A stretch of DNA of 64,000 nucleotides from Desulfobacca sp. (GTDB lineage Bacteria > Desulfobacterota > Desulfobaccia > Desulfobaccales > Desulfobaccaceae). The stretch spans positions 1 through 64,000 of the forward strand of contig DYEV01000009.1 of NCBI GenBank assembly GCA_020725545.1, given 5' to 3'. The position numbers and the translations under genes are program-made. Under the pieces are notes generated by a model. That model saw only the letters and a list, made by a program, of their open reading frames with translations. It did no database searches and was not told where the DNA came from. This document shows positions 44,387 through 53,213 of the stretch, piece by piece. Every line of letters starts with the position of its first letter. Positions within the stretch are counted from its first letter, which is position 1.

Positions 44387-45585
44387 ATGGCCTCCAGGGT
44401 CGCGGCCCGGATCTCTGGTCGGGCCAGCCAGCTTTGCAACTGCTGCCACAGGGCCATCGACTGAAGGTAGTTTGACAAGACTGAAGTGCCTTCCGGCGGG
44501 GGCGCCAGGATCGCGAGATTGGCCAGGGTTGCCTGCGCTGCGGCGATATCTCCGGCTGCCAGATATTCCTGGGCCAAAACGGTATGGGCCTGATAAGCCC
44601 GGAGCTCCAGATCGGCCGTGAGAAATTTACCCGGATAGGGCCAGAGGTCCTCGGGGCGCACCAAGGCGGGCACCAGACCAGGCTCCTGGGCCAAGAGCTT
44701 CTGCCGGGTGTACCAGAAACGCTGCAGGTCTTGCCGCAACCGCTGCCAGACGGGATGGGGTTTGGCCGGCGGGTCGTGCACCACCCGCAGACCGGCGTCC
44801 AGGAAGAATGGCACCCCAAACATCCGGGCGTTCAGGACATAATCCGTATCTTCGCCCCGGGGCAGCACCGGATCAAAGGGCAGGAAACGATACAGCGCCG
44901 CCGGTATGGCCATATTGCCGCCCAAGGCAAGGGGCGTCGGCCGCAAAGCCGGTCCGGGACCGGCGAGCGCCTGGAACGCTTCGTTCATCCAGCGAATTTT
45001 TGGCCAGAACCTGACCCAGCCACCCGTAGGCTCGGCAACCAAAATTTCCCCGGCCGGGCTCTCATACAGACCGGCCAACCCGTAGAGGGTGTACTCCCGG
45101 CCCAACACGGCCAGAGCCTCGGTAAGGCGTGCCAAGAACCGGGGGTCGGTGATAATCTCATCGTCGTCCAGACTCACCAGGACCTCGGCCGCCAACAGGT
45201 TGGCCAACACCAGGGTCAGGTTGCGGATGGCCCCGTAACCCCGCAGGGAGAGCAGGCGGCAGTACTCCGGCCGCCCCTGGCTCTGACAAAACTGGTGCAG
45301 CCTGGCCAACTGGGCCGCAGCAAAGAGCCGGGGCCGCGCCGTTGGTGGGTATCCTGCCAGGATCTCACCCACGTGCGCGGCTGTCTGGGCCGCCAGACAA
45401 TCAGACGTGGCTGCCGCCACCACGATCATGCTGACCTGGGGCGAGGTCAATGGCAGCAGACTGTCCAGACAACGACGGAGCGTGCCTTCAGTATCTAGAG
45501 GGGTGGGGTGATCAAAAAAAAGGTCGCCTTGAACCGCCGAGCCCGGGAAAGTCCAGTAAGTGGGGATTGCCAGGCAAAACCGCAT
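44377..45585 (-). CDS. GT2-like glycosyltransferase
   Basis: This GT-A fold enzyme begins MRFCLAIPTYWTF and carries VSLDDDEIITDPRFL, a DxD metal site, followed by GGNMAIPAALYRFLPFDP and LPRGEDTDYVLNARMFG, where the ED pair is the likely catalytic region of GT2-like enzymes. The C-terminal 100 residues are helical (AYQAHTVLAQEYLAAGDIAAAQ), TPR-like. It is the first gene of the three-glycosyltransferase unit. No good ribosome site precedes its ATG; a possible promoter, TTGACG-17-TACTCT, ends 8 bases before it, so the mRNA may be nearly leaderless. Substrate unknown. Confidence 0.75.
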   Translation of the reverse strand: MRFCLAIPTYWTFPGSAVQGDLFFDHPTPLDTEGTLRRCLDSLLPLTSPQVSMIVVAAATSDCLAAQTAAHVGEILAGYPPTARPRLFAAAQLARLHQFCQSQGRPEYCRLLSLRGYGAIRNLTLVLANLLAAEVLVSLDDDEIITDPRFLARLTEALAVLGREYTLYGLAGLYESPAGEILVAEPTGGWVRFWPKIRWMNEAFQALAGPGPALRPTPLALGGNMAIPAALYRFLPFDPVLPRGEDTDYVLNARMFGVPFFLDAGLRVVHDPPAKPHPVWQRLRQDLQRFWYTRQKLLAQEPGLVPALVRPEDLWPYPGKFLTADLELRAYQAHTVLAQEYLAAGDIAAAQATLANLAILAPPPEGTSVLSNYLQSMALWQQLQSWLARPEIRAATLEAIWD

Positions 45586-45949
45586 AATGGGCTAGAGTAT
45601 CCTGAGGCTGAGACCCCGTCAAGGGAAATATCCCGGCAAGAGCCGCCGGCAATTTTTCATGTTCACCACATGAACTATTTGCTTGACAAGAATCTGAACA
45701 TTTTGTATGTTGATTGGCAAAGAGCAACCCTCAGGAAGCCAATATGTTCAATGCATTGAACATTGAGCGTTTAATAAAATGAACATAATGGTATCGGGCC
45801 TGGGATCTTGTCCCCTGGAGGCGCAGTGTACGTGGGATGATACATGGGTTGCCATATTTCCATGGAGGGAAGGCAGGTCAGACAGGATGTCAGGCCCGAT
45901 AGTGCTACGTTGGCCAAACCTCTAAAGTCAATAAATAATACCTGTCGCA
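45586..45949. other. Intergenic region with inverted-repeat operator-like sites
   Basis: No supported gene lies here. The region holds an array of TGAACAT/ATGTTCA half-sites (listed separately). It also has a rightward TTGACA (45683-45688) with TATGTT 17 bases on, overlapping one of the sites, and a leftward TTGACG-17-TACTCT just before the glycosyltransferase gene. Confidence 0.55.
45658..45787. promoter_or_regulatory. Array of TGAACAT / ATGTTCA half-sites
   Basis: Three paired sites and one single half-site fall within 130 bases. They are ATGTTCA-CCACA-TGAAC near 45659-45675; TGAACAT-TTTGT-ATGTTGA near 45695-45713; the perfect 20-bp palindrome ATGTTCAATGCATTGAACAT (45744-45763); and TGAACAT near 45780-45786. 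The repeated half-site suggests cooperative binding by a dimeric regulator upstream of the glycosyltransferase unit. Confidence 0.6.
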
Positions 45950-46921
45950 TCATTCTTTCGCCGTAAAATCTCGACAAAGCCCGGCTGCGGCCGCGCCGTC
46001 GCCGCGATCATGGTCAAATCCCAGGACCTCGAAGAGCGTATGGACCTGGCTCTTGCCGGGCAGGTTCACTTCCAGACGTTTACCCACCTGAATTTTGTCT
46101 TGGATAAATTGATAGACGGTTTCCGAGATTAAGAATCTCGTTCCTGCCAGTTTATTAGCCGCTTCAATCCGGCTGGCGACGTTGACGGCGTCGCCGATGA
46201 CGGTTTCCCGGCGGGTCTCGGCGGGCCCGAAGGCCCCGGTTACCACCTTGCCGTAGTGGAGGCCGATGCGGATCTGGAAGGAGCGGTGAAAGAGTTCTTG
46301 GAGGTAGGGCTGCAGGCGTACGGTCTCACTGAGCATGGCCAAGCCGGCCTGAACCGCCCGGGCAGCTCCTTGGGCCGGGTCCTCTGCTTCAAACAGAGCC
46401 ATCAGCCCATCCCCCATATAGGCATTGATGTAGCCGTGGTGGTGCCGAATCACCCGGCCCATCCGATTAAAGTAGCGGTTGAGCACGTGGACGATATCAT
46501 AGGGCAGCAGGGCTTCGGCAAAGGACGTGAAACCCTCGATATCCGCGAAGAGGATGAAAATGCCTTTTTCGGTGCCGACAATGGCAGTTTGGTCAGTAAG
46601 GATGGTCAGATCGGTGCATTCCAGATCTTCGTCATCAATGATCAGACGCCGCAGGCGCACCGGTCCAGTAATGTAGGTCTGGCAGGCCAGGCGGATGTCG
46701 GCGGTGAAGTGGAGTCTTTCGGCCAAGCGCTGTTCCCGGGGTGGGCGGGGGGAACAATATTCCAAACCTGCCAGGATAAGCAGGCGGCAAGTGGAGCAGC
46801 GGCCTTTGCCGCCGCAGATGTGGGCTTGCAGGATGCCATGGCGGAGCAAGGCCTGCAGGATGGTTTCGTCGGCCTGGGCCTCAATCTCTCTACCCTCGGG
46901 CAGAACCTCAATGCGGGCCAT
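45950..46921 (-). CDS. Adenylate/guanylate cyclase with N-terminal [2Fe-2S] ferredoxin domain
   Basis: Residues 1-90 form a plant-type ferredoxin domain with four cysteines at 36, 42, 45 and 80 (CGGKGRCSTC and LAC). Residues about 118-300 are a class III nucleotide cyclase catalytic domain: ILFADIEGFTSFAE with the first metal Asp, YMGDGLMALF with the second, and the TVIGDAVNVASRIE block. This architecture suggests cAMP or cGMP synthesis controlled by redox state. No membrane helix is seen. The start at 46921 (MARIEVLPEGRE) is preferred because the ferredoxin fold begins there; the frame runs to 46951. The substrate base is not certain. Confidence 0.85.
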   Translation of the reverse strand: MARIEVLPEGREIEAQADETILQALLRHGILQAHICGGKGRCSTCRLLILAGLEYCSPRPPREQRLAERLHFTADIRLACQTYITGPVRLRRLIIDDEDLECTDLTILTDQTAIVGTEKGIFILFADIEGFTSFAEALLPYDIVHVLNRYFNRMGRVIRHHHGYINAYMGDGLMALFEAEDPAQGAARAVQAGLAMLSETVRLQPYLQELFHRSFQIRIGLHYGKVVTGAFGPAETRRETVIGDAVNVASRIEAANKLAGTRFLISETVYQFIQDKIQVGKRLEVNLPGKSQVHTLFEVLGFDHDRGDGAAAAGLCRDFTAKE

Positions 46922-47012
46922 CCACCTTCTCCGCGGCCGCGGCACTCTCACGAGGTTTGGCGCGCCGCCGACGACTTAGCCAGGCATGGGCAACGGTCGA
47001 CTCAGAGTCAGG

Positions 47013-47489
47013 TTATTCCACAGGAATGGTGCCAGCCCGGTGAACCTTTTTGGCTGCTGATTTTTTTGCCATTTTGGCAGCTTCTGGCTTTTTGGGGGCA
47101 GCTTGAGAGGGGCCGGCTTTTTGGGCGCTGTTGGCAACCTCGGTGTGTTTGCGAAGCTTGGACTTGGCGGCCGATTTCTTGGGAACCTTGGCCTTGGCCA
47201 CAGGTTTTGGCGCCTGCCCGGTTTTCGCTGCCGTCGGTTTTTTCTCTGCCCGTCGTTTAGCTAACGACTGGGGTGGGGCAGAGGTCTTAGTGGCCGTTGT
47301 CTGCGGCGGCGTCGCAACCACCGACTTGGCAGCGGGGGCCGCCGGTTTGGTCGGCGCCGTCTGTGAGGAGGCCGGTTTGGAATCCAGCGGCAGTTCAGCC
47401 GGGGGCGGGACCTCGCGTTGCGACCACCCGGTGCCGGTCATACCCAGGCAGAAGAAAAACAGCGTCGCACAGCAGACCAGAGTGCGCAT
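47013..47489 (-). CDS. Secreted Ala/Lys/Pro-rich low-complexity protein
   Basis: The 158-residue product has a signal peptide (TLVCCATLFFFCLGMTGTGWSQ). The rest is a disordered Ala-Pro-Thr then Lys-Ala-rich tail (for example KVPKKSAAKSKLRKH, KKSAAKKVHR), resembling histone H1-like basic tails. No family is recognised. A basic exported protein could bind envelope polyanions or nucleic acid. GGGGGGAG precedes the ATG. It lies between the cyclase gene and tRNA-Met on the same strand. Confidence 0.6.
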   Translation of the reverse strand: MRTLVCCATLFFFCLGMTGTGWSQREVPPPAELPLDSKPASSQTAPTKPAAPAAKSVVATPPQTTATKTSAPPQSLAKRRAEKKPTAAKTGQAPKPVAKAKVPKKSAAKSKLRKHTEVANSAQKAGPSQAAPKKPEAAKMAKKSAAKKVHRAGTIPVE

Positions 47490-47550
47490 GCTCCCCCCTT
47501 TGTGTTGTCCTCGCGGATGGATGATTGCTGATTATCGCTGTGGCTGGCAG

Positions 47551-47627
47551 TGGTGGCGGTGCAGGGATTTGAACCCCGGACACTGCGGATATGAGCCGCA
47601 TGCTCTGACCACCTGAGCTACACCGCC
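47551..47627 (-). tRNA. tRNA-Met (anticodon CAU)
   Basis: The leftward strand folds as a full cloverleaf: acceptor GGCGGTG/CACCGCC, D-arm starting GCTCAGGTGGTCAGAGC, anticodon arm TGCGG-CTCATAT-CCGCA with anticodon CAT, T-arm GGGGTTCAAATCCC, discriminator A and an encoded CCA. The 5' G-C pair and the D-arm suit an elongator Met tRNA. An Ile tRNA read through lysidine-modified CAU is less likely but cannot be excluded by eye. Confidence 0.95.
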
Positions 47628-48087
47628 ACGTATCTTGCTATATTGTACTGCCCTGGCGCGGATGTCAATAAGAAAAATAAGCTTGCAAAGTGGTCAGGTG
47701 TCGAGCCGGCCGGGAGGTCCATTCCCAAGAGAGTGCCAGCCAAGCCCAGAAAAAATTTTTTTCCCATCGTGAAAAGTCAAACAATTCAGCAGGACTGGTC
47801 CGGGGACAAATTTTGCTTACTATTTTCCCTTTAAAGATATTGACAATCCAGGAGAGATTTGCTATTTCCACTTAGTGAATGTTTGCACATTGTTTAGCCG
47901 CCAACCAGGCGCCCGGTTCTCCCGGTTAGGCGCTAAGTTATTTATATAGTTAATTAATATAAATTTTAGGCGAGGAGGTGGTCTTTTTTTCACGTCGGCG
48001 GTGCCTGCCGCTCTATCTTTTCGGGCATTCTGGGTCCAGTGAGGGGCCCCCGTAATTAGCAGATTCAACATATTAAGGAGGAAGTGA
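47628..48087. other. Upstream region of the pyrophosphatase gene
   Basis: No gene is supported in these 460 bases. It includes an AT-rich patch (47935-47965) likely to hold the hppA promoter, and a strong ribosome site, AAGGAGG, just before 48088. TTGACA at about 47839 could be a -35 element but lacks a good -10 partner. Confidence 0.5.
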
Positions 48088-50157
48088 ATGGACATTCTGA
48101 ATTTTGCGCTTCTGTGCGGCGCCGTTGGTGTAGCCTATGGCCTTTTCACCACGACCTGGGTTTTGAAACAGGATCCCGGTAGTGCCCGCATGCAGGAGAT
48201 TTCGGGCGCTGTCCAGGAAGGTGCTGCCGCCTTCTTGAACCGGCAGTATAAAACGGTGGCCATGGTGGGTGCCGTTTTGTTCGTGCTGCTCTTCGGCTTG
48301 GGCAAATACACAGCCATCGGCTTTCTGATCGGTGCCGTGGGTTCGGCGGCGTGCGGTTATATCGGCATGTACGTGGCCGTGCGGGCCAATACCCGGACAG
48401 CCCAGGCTGCCTTTACCAGCATTTCCCATGCCTTGAACGTCGCCTTCAAAGGCGGTTCGGTGACCGGTCTGCTGGTCGTCGGTTTGGGCCTCCTGGGTGT
48501 GGCCGGCTACTACAAGTTCCTCACCACCATTGCCAAGGTGGAGACTGTAGAAGCCATGCACGCCCTGGTCGGCTTGGGCTTTGGGTGCTCCTTGGTGTCG
48601 GTGTTCGCTCGGTTGGGCGGCGGTATCTACACCAAGGCCGCTGACGTCGGCGCCGACCTGGTCGGTAAGGTCGAAGCCGGTATCCCGGAAGACGACCCCC
48701 GCAACGCTGCCGTTATCGCCGACAACGTGGGTGACAATGTCGGTGACTGCGCTGGTATGGCTGCAGACCTCTATGAAACTTATACCGTGACCGTGGTTGC
48801 CGCTATGCTGTTGGCCTCCACGATTTATGGTGCTGACTCTCCGGCGGTGATCTTCCCCCTGCTCATCGGTGGCGTTTCCATCATCGCTTCGGTCATCGGT
48901 ACCTATTTTGTAAGGTTGGGCAAATCCCAGTATATCATGGGCGCCTTGTATAAAGGCCTGGCTGCTTCTGCCATTTTGGCCACTATTGCCTTCTATCCCC
49001 TGGCCAACAAATTTATGGCGGGCGTAGCCTCCAAGGCTGCCAAAGGCGCGGTTGGCTATGCGATCCCGCCGTTTAACGTCTTCCTCTTGGCGGTCATTGG
49101 TGTGGCCCTCACCGGCCTCATCGTCATCATTACGGAATATTTCACCTCCAAGAGCTTTGCGCCGGTTAAGTCCATTGCGGCTGCCTCCACCACCGGCCAT
49201 GGCACCAACGTCATCCAGGGTCTGGCCATCTCCATGAAGGCCACTGGTGCCCCGGTTCTCGTCATTGTCGCGGCCATTCTCTACTCCTTCCATCTGGGCG
49301 GCGGCCTGGCCAATCCCGGCACCGGTCTCTATGCCATTGCCTTGACTGCGGTGGCCATGCTCTCCATGACCGGTATCGTGGTGGCCATTGACTCTTATGG
49401 TCCCATCACCGACAACGCCGGTGGTATTGCGGAGATGGCGGAACTGCCCGAAGAAATCCGCAACATCACTGACCCGTTGGATGCCGTGGGCAACACCACC
49501 AAGGCCGTGACCAAAGGCTATGCCATCGGCTCCGCCGGTCTGGCCGCTCTGGTGCTTTTTGCCGAATATTCCCGGTCCTTCCCCGCTGGCATGACTTTCG
49601 ACTTGTCCGATCCGCGGGTCCTGGCTGGTCTGTTCATCGGTGGTCTGCTGCCCTACTACTTTGCCGCCATGTGTATGGAAGCGGTGGGTAAAGCGGCCGG
49701 CGGCGTGGTGGACGAAGTCCGCCGTCAGTTCCGGGAAATCCCTGGCATCATGGAAGGTACGGCCAAACCTGAGTACGGCACCTGCGTGGATATCGTCACC
49801 AAAGCCGCTCTGAAGCAGATGATGGTGCCGGCCCTGATCCCCGTGCTATCCCCCATCATCGTCGGCTTTATGCCCGGCTTGGGCCCCGTTGCCCTGGGCG
49901 GCCTGCTCATTGGCTCCATCGTGACCGGTCTGTTCCTGGCCATTGCCATGACCTCCGGCGGCGGCGCCTGGGATAACGCCAAGAAGGCCATCGAAGACGG
50001 CCTCTATGGCGGCAAGGGCTCCGATGCCCACAAAGCTGCAGTCACCGGTGACACCGTGGGCGACCCCTACAAAGACACCGCCGGCCCGGCCATCAACCCC
50101 ATGATCAAGGTCGTCAACATCGTTGCCCTCTTGATCGTGCCTCTGTTGGCCAGATAA
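48088..50157 (+). CDS. hppA: Membrane-bound proton-translocating pyrophosphatase
   Basis: HppA couples hydrolysis of pyrophosphate to ion pumping across the cytoplasmic membrane. The 689-residue product has about 16 helices and the substrate-site motifs [19 protein letters not shown], cited as [16 protein letters not shown], then [19 protein letters not shown] (as [17 protein letters not shown]) and late [18 protein letters not shown]. Residue 472 is Lys in [10 protein letters not shown]; in this family Lys at that place marks K+-independent enzymes and Ala marks K+-dependent ones. It is therefore probably a K+-independent H+ pump. A strong ribosome site and its own terminator mark it as monocistronic. 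It would save energy from PPi released by sulfate activation, if the host is a sulfate reducer. Confidence 0.97.
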   Translation: MDILNFALLCGAVGVAYGLFTTTWVLKQDPGSARMQEISGAVQEGAAAFLNRQYKTVAMVGAVLFVLLFGLGKYTAIGFLIGAVGSAACGYIGMYVAVRANTRTAQAAFTSISHALNVAFKGGSVTGLLVVGLGLLGVAGYYKFLTTIAKVETVEAMHALVGLGFGCSLVSVFARLGGGIYTKAADVGADLVGKVEAGIPEDDPRNAAVIADNVGDNVGDCAGMAADLYETYTVTVVAAMLLASTIYGADSPAVIFPLLIGGVSIIASVIGTYFVRLGKSQYIMGALYKGLAASAILATIAFYPLANKFMAGVASKAAKGAVGYAIPPFNVFLLAVIGVALTGLIVIITEYFTSKSFAPVKSIAAASTTGHGTNVIQGLAISMKATGAPVLVIVAAILYSFHLGGGLANPGTGLYAIALTAVAMLSMTGIVVAIDSYGPITDNAGGIAEMAELPEEIRNITDPLDAVGNTTKAVTKGYAIGSAGLAALVLFAEYSRSFPAGMTFDLSDPRVLAGLFIGGLLPYYFAAMCMEAVGKAAGGVVDEVRRQFREIPGIMEGTAKPEYGTCVDIVTKAALKQMMVPALIPVLSPIIVGFMPGLGPVALGGLLIGSIVTGLFLAIAMTSGGGAWDNAKKAIEDGLYGGKGSDAHKAAVTGDTVGDPYKDTAGPAINPMIKVVNIVALLIVPLLAR

Positions 50158-50184
50158 GCTGATCTGCAAGCATTAACCAACGGC

Positions 50185-50211
50185 AAAGGCCGGCTCCTGG
50201 AGTCGGCCTTT
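50185..50211 (+). terminator. Intrinsic terminator of hppA
   Basis: Stem AAAGGCCG (50185-50192) and CGGCCTTT (50204-50211), followed by GTTTTG, 28 bases after the stop. Confidence 0.8.
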
Positions 50212-50319
50212 GTTTTGCCGGCCAGCGGTGCCAAAATTTTCATCAGGAGCGTGCTGCGGCCGGGGGGGCCAGCTTAAAATAATTCGATATTCCGGAAAAA
50301 TCCGGGTATAGTGTGGCGT

Positions 50320-51975
50320 ATGCGATCATTGTTCTGGCGCTGGCAGTGGCAGCCGGTCGTCCTCTTGGTCTTGGGCAGTTGCCTTTTTTTCCTGCGGTTG
50401 GGCGTACCCGGTCTCATGGATCCGGACGAAGGCCGCTATGCGGAAATCGCCCGGGAGATGCTGGCCTCGGGGAACTTCATTACGCCGCAACTGAACTTCC
50501 TCCCTTACCTGGAAAAACCGCCGTTGGTGTATTGGCTGACCGCCTTGAGCTTGCAGTTGTGGGGTCATACCGAAGGGGCGGCGCGGCTGGTCCCGGCCCT
50601 AAGCGCTTTGGGCGGTCTGTGGGCGGTCTATTGGCTGGCCAACCGCCTCTGGGATCCGAACACCGCCCTGCTGGCCGGCCTCATTACGGCCACCAGCTGT
50701 GGCTATTTCCTGCTGGGCCGCATCCTCACTTTGGACATGGCCCTGACCTGCTGTCTGACCTGGGGTATTGCCCTGGCCTGGGTGGCCTGGCGGGGCGGGT
50801 CCCGGCGTTATCTCGTCTGGTCCTACGTGGCCTTAGGTTTGGGAGTGCTGGCCAAGGGTCCGGTGGCTGTAGTTTTGCCGGCCTTAATCTTCCTGGTCTG
50901 GCTGGTCCTGGAGGGAGAGTGGCGGCAGTGGCGGCGGCTTTGGCATCCTGGCGGGGCCGTTTTGCTGGTGCTCTTGATGCTGCCCTGGTATCTGTTGGCG
51001 GCCTGGCAGAATCCGGAGTTTGTGCGTTATTTCTTCTGGGAAGAGCATGTGGAACGCTTTCTGACGCCCCGCATCCATGCCGGACAGCCGGTGTATTTCT
51101 ATGTGGGCGTCATGCTGGTGGGGCTGCTTCCGTGGACCTTCCTGCTGCCCTGGGTCTGGGGGGCCGGCAAAGCCCTGGACACAGATTTCCAGGCGGCGGC
51201 CGACCGGCGCTTTCTCCTGGTCTGGTTTGGGGTGATATTTGTCTTTTTCTCGCTGGCCAGAGCCAAATTATTCCCCTATCTCCTTCCCGGTCTGCCGCCG
51301 TTAGCCCTCCTCATGGGGCGGGCCCTGGCCGCGCCAGACGCGGCCGCCCATTGGCAATCTCAGATCTGGCGTTGGACAGTGCTCGGCTGGCTTCTTGTGG
51401 CCTTGGCTCTGCTGGGAGCTCTGGCGGTATTGCCTTGGGCAGCCCCCCAGACCTGGGCCCGGTTGGCCTTCCTAGCTCTTTATCTGGTGGTGACCGGGGG
51501 CCTCGTTTTGGCTGTAATCCCGCTTCTGCTCCTGCTCGGTGGGAACTCGCCCAAGCGGGTGCGGCTTTGCCTCATCAGCGGCGCCCTTATCTTCAATCTC
51601 CTGCTCATCCTAGGGGTGGAGCGGTTGGCTGTGGTGAGATCGCCCCGGGCCCTGGCCCAAATTATCAACCAGCACCGGCAGATTGATACCGTTATTCTGG
51701 GCTATCAGGCGTATTCTCAGGCCATTTCTTTCTATACCGGCCAGCCCCTGTATCTTTTCGGCCTCCGGGGCGAACTGGATTTCGGCATACGCCAGCGTCC
51801 TGACACTCCTTATCATTTCAGCACGGTGGCCCAGGTGTCGGCCTTTTTAGAGCAGCATCCTGACTTTTTTGTTATTATTGATCCGGAGAATTTTAAGGTT
51901 TTCCAGACCATCCATCCTTATCCGGTTCAGGTCCTGGCCCGATGGCAGAAATATCTCCTTATCCGCAACGGCTGA
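50320..51975 (+). CDS. ArnT-like GT39 membrane glycosyltransferase
   Basis: The first periplasmic loop has the GT39 signature MDPDEGRYAEIAREML with its catalytic acidic residues, followed by GNFITPQLNFLPYLEKPPL, which is closely similar to ArnT. ArnT moves aminoarabinose from undecaprenyl phosphate to lipid A. Here the sugar and acceptor are not known. About ten helices are followed by a soluble C-terminal domain (from about residue 440). The start is ATG 50320; GTG 50311 is an alternative. A TATAGT box lies just upstream. The stop overlaps the start of the LptF/G permease gene (TGATG), pointing to a shared role in lipopolysaccharide modification or export. Confidence 0.85.
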   Translation: MRSLFWRWQWQPVVLLVLGSCLFFLRLGVPGLMDPDEGRYAEIAREMLASGNFITPQLNFLPYLEKPPLVYWLTALSLQLWGHTEGAARLVPALSALGGLWAVYWLANRLWDPNTALLAGLITATSCGYFLLGRILTLDMALTCCLTWGIALAWVAWRGGSRRYLVWSYVALGLGVLAKGPVAVVLPALIFLVWLVLEGEWRQWRRLWHPGGAVLLVLLMLPWYLLAAWQNPEFVRYFFWEEHVERFLTPRIHAGQPVYFYVGVMLVGLLPWTFLLPWVWGAGKALDTDFQAAADRRFLLVWFGVIFVFFSLARAKLFPYLLPGLPPLALLMGRALAAPDAAAHWQSQIWRWTVLGWLLVALALLGALAVLPWAAPQTWARLAFLALYLVVTGGLVLAVIPLLLLLGGNSPKRVRLCLISGALIFNLLLILGVERLAVVRSPRALAQIINQHRQIDTVILGYQAYSQAISFYTGQPLYLFGLRGELDFGIRQRPDTPYHFSTVAQVSAFLEQHPDFFVIIDPENFKVFQTIHPYPVQVLARWQKYLLIRNG

Positions 51976-53147
51976 TGGCGGCAAGTGGGGCGCCTAGGCG
52001 GCCTGTTTGGCCCTTCATCCTCTATCGCTATCTTTGGCGGGAGTGTTGGGGGATGTTTGCCGTCAGCCTCATGGCCATTACCACCATTGTTTTTATGGGG
52101 CGGATTACCCGGGTGATGCAGATGATTATCACCAAAGGGGTGGGGGTGGTGGATATCTTGCGCTTCTGTCTCCTGCTTTTACCCTACCTGTTGCTCTTTA
52201 CCATTCCCATGGCCGGGATGATCGCGGTGTTGGTGACCTTTTTGCGGCTCTCCAATGACAATGAGATCATGGCCCTGAAAACGAGCGGCATCAGTGCCCT
52301 GCAGCTCCTGCCACCGGTGCTGGCCTTTAGCCTGGTGATTACCGGCGCAGCCCTGTTCTTTTCCCTTTATGCCACGCCCTGGGGCAATCAGGAGATGCGG
52401 CAACTCTTAACGGAGATCACGAAACGGCGGGCTGATTTGGGCATCCAGGAGCAGGTCTTTAACAATGATTTTGATCGGGTGGTGCTGTTTATCAACAATG
52501 TGCCACCGGCCGGCGGCCTTATGGAGGGCGTTTTCCTGGCGGATGATCGGGATCCACAGGTACCCTATGTGATCACTGCCGACAAGGCGAGGATGCTTTA
52601 TGATCAGAAATCGGAACGGCTGGTCCTGCAGCTCTTTCAGGGGCGGGTCCTCCGCCTCAGTGAGGACCGCATCTCTTTTCACAGCGTGGAATTTGATACG
52701 TATCAGGTGCCCCTCGAGTTGTTTCAATTTGCCCCCAAACCCAAATCAGAGGATGAAATGTTTTGGGGGGAGCTCCAACAGGCCTTGGCCCAAGCGCCGC
52801 TCGGCAGTGTGGAACGCAATAAGCTGCTCATCGAAATAAACCGTCGCTTTTCCCTGCCCCTGGGTGTGACCATCATGATCTTAACGGTCATGCCTTTGGG
52901 GATTGCCACCCAGATCAAAGGTCGGGCCGTGGGCTTGATCCTGGGTTTGGCCATCTTTCTCCTCTATTATCTGCTCCTGACGGCGGCTTGGCGGCTGGGC
53001 ACCTATGGCTTTGTGCCGCCGGCCTTGGCCCCCTGGCTGCCCAACCTCGTGTTTTTGGGATTGGCGTGGTACCTGTGGGGCCGCACCCGCAAAGATCTGC
53101 CTATCGGGGTCTGGGAAGGCACTTTGTGGCCATGGCGAGAGCGGTAG
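51975..53147 (+). CDS. LPS export permease (LptF/LptG family)
   Basis: LptF and LptG are the membrane subunits of the ABC complex that extracts lipopolysaccharide for transport to the outer membrane. The product has three helices at the start (residues about 15-110), a periplasmic beta-jellyroll domain (about 130-265, including VFNNDFDRVVLFINNV and VITADKARML) and three helices at the end. The N-terminal ILYRYLWRECWGMFAVSL and the block FTIPMAGMIAVLVTFLRLSND (as PMAGMIAVLVTFLRLSND) fit LptF best. Translation probably starts at ATG 51975, inside the TGATG overlap; an in-frame ATG at 51942 would overlap the upstream gene by 34 bases. Its partner gene is not adjacent. Confidence 0.88.
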   Translation: MAASGAPRRPVWPFILYRYLWRECWGMFAVSLMAITTIVFMGRITRVMQMIITKGVGVVDILRFCLLLLPYLLLFTIPMAGMIAVLVTFLRLSNDNEIMALKTSGISALQLLPPVLAFSLVITGAALFFSLYATPWGNQEMRQLLTEITKRRADLGIQEQVFNNDFDRVVLFINNVPPAGGLMEGVFLADDRDPQVPYVITADKARMLYDQKSERLVLQLFQGRVLRLSEDRISFHSVEFDTYQVPLELFQFAPKPKSEDEMFWGELQQALAQAPLGSVERNKLLIEINRRFSLPLGVTIMILTVMPLGIATQIKGRAVGLILGLAIFLLYYLLLTAAWRLGTYGFVPPALAPWLPNLVFLGLAWYLWGRTRKDLPIGVWEGTLWPWRER

Positions 53148-53172
53148 TTTGGTAGGCGACGGCGGGCAGCAG

Positions 53173-53200
53173 ATCGGGGCAGTCAAAGGGCTGCCCCGAT
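53173..53200 (+). terminator. Intrinsic terminator after the LptF/G gene
   Basis: Stem ATCGGGGCAG (53173-53182) and CTGCCCCGAT (53191-53200), then GCTTTTC. It lies between two convergent genes and could act in both directions. Confidence 0.75.
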
Positions 53201-53213
53201 GCTTTTCATGGTT

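Noticed and set aside
43487-45498. Rightward frames of about 300 codons opposite the glycosyltransferases
   Set aside because: No family similarity; the leftward strand holds three recognisable transferases.
45771-45977. 68-codon leftward frame overlapping the end of the cyclase gene
   Set aside because: Composition looks random, there is no ribosome site, and it overlaps the cyclase C-terminus in another frame.
48073-49293. 406-codon leftward frame opposite hppA
   Set aside because: Antisense shadow, very rich in Gly, His, Asp and Gln, as expected from the reverse of a membrane protein gene.
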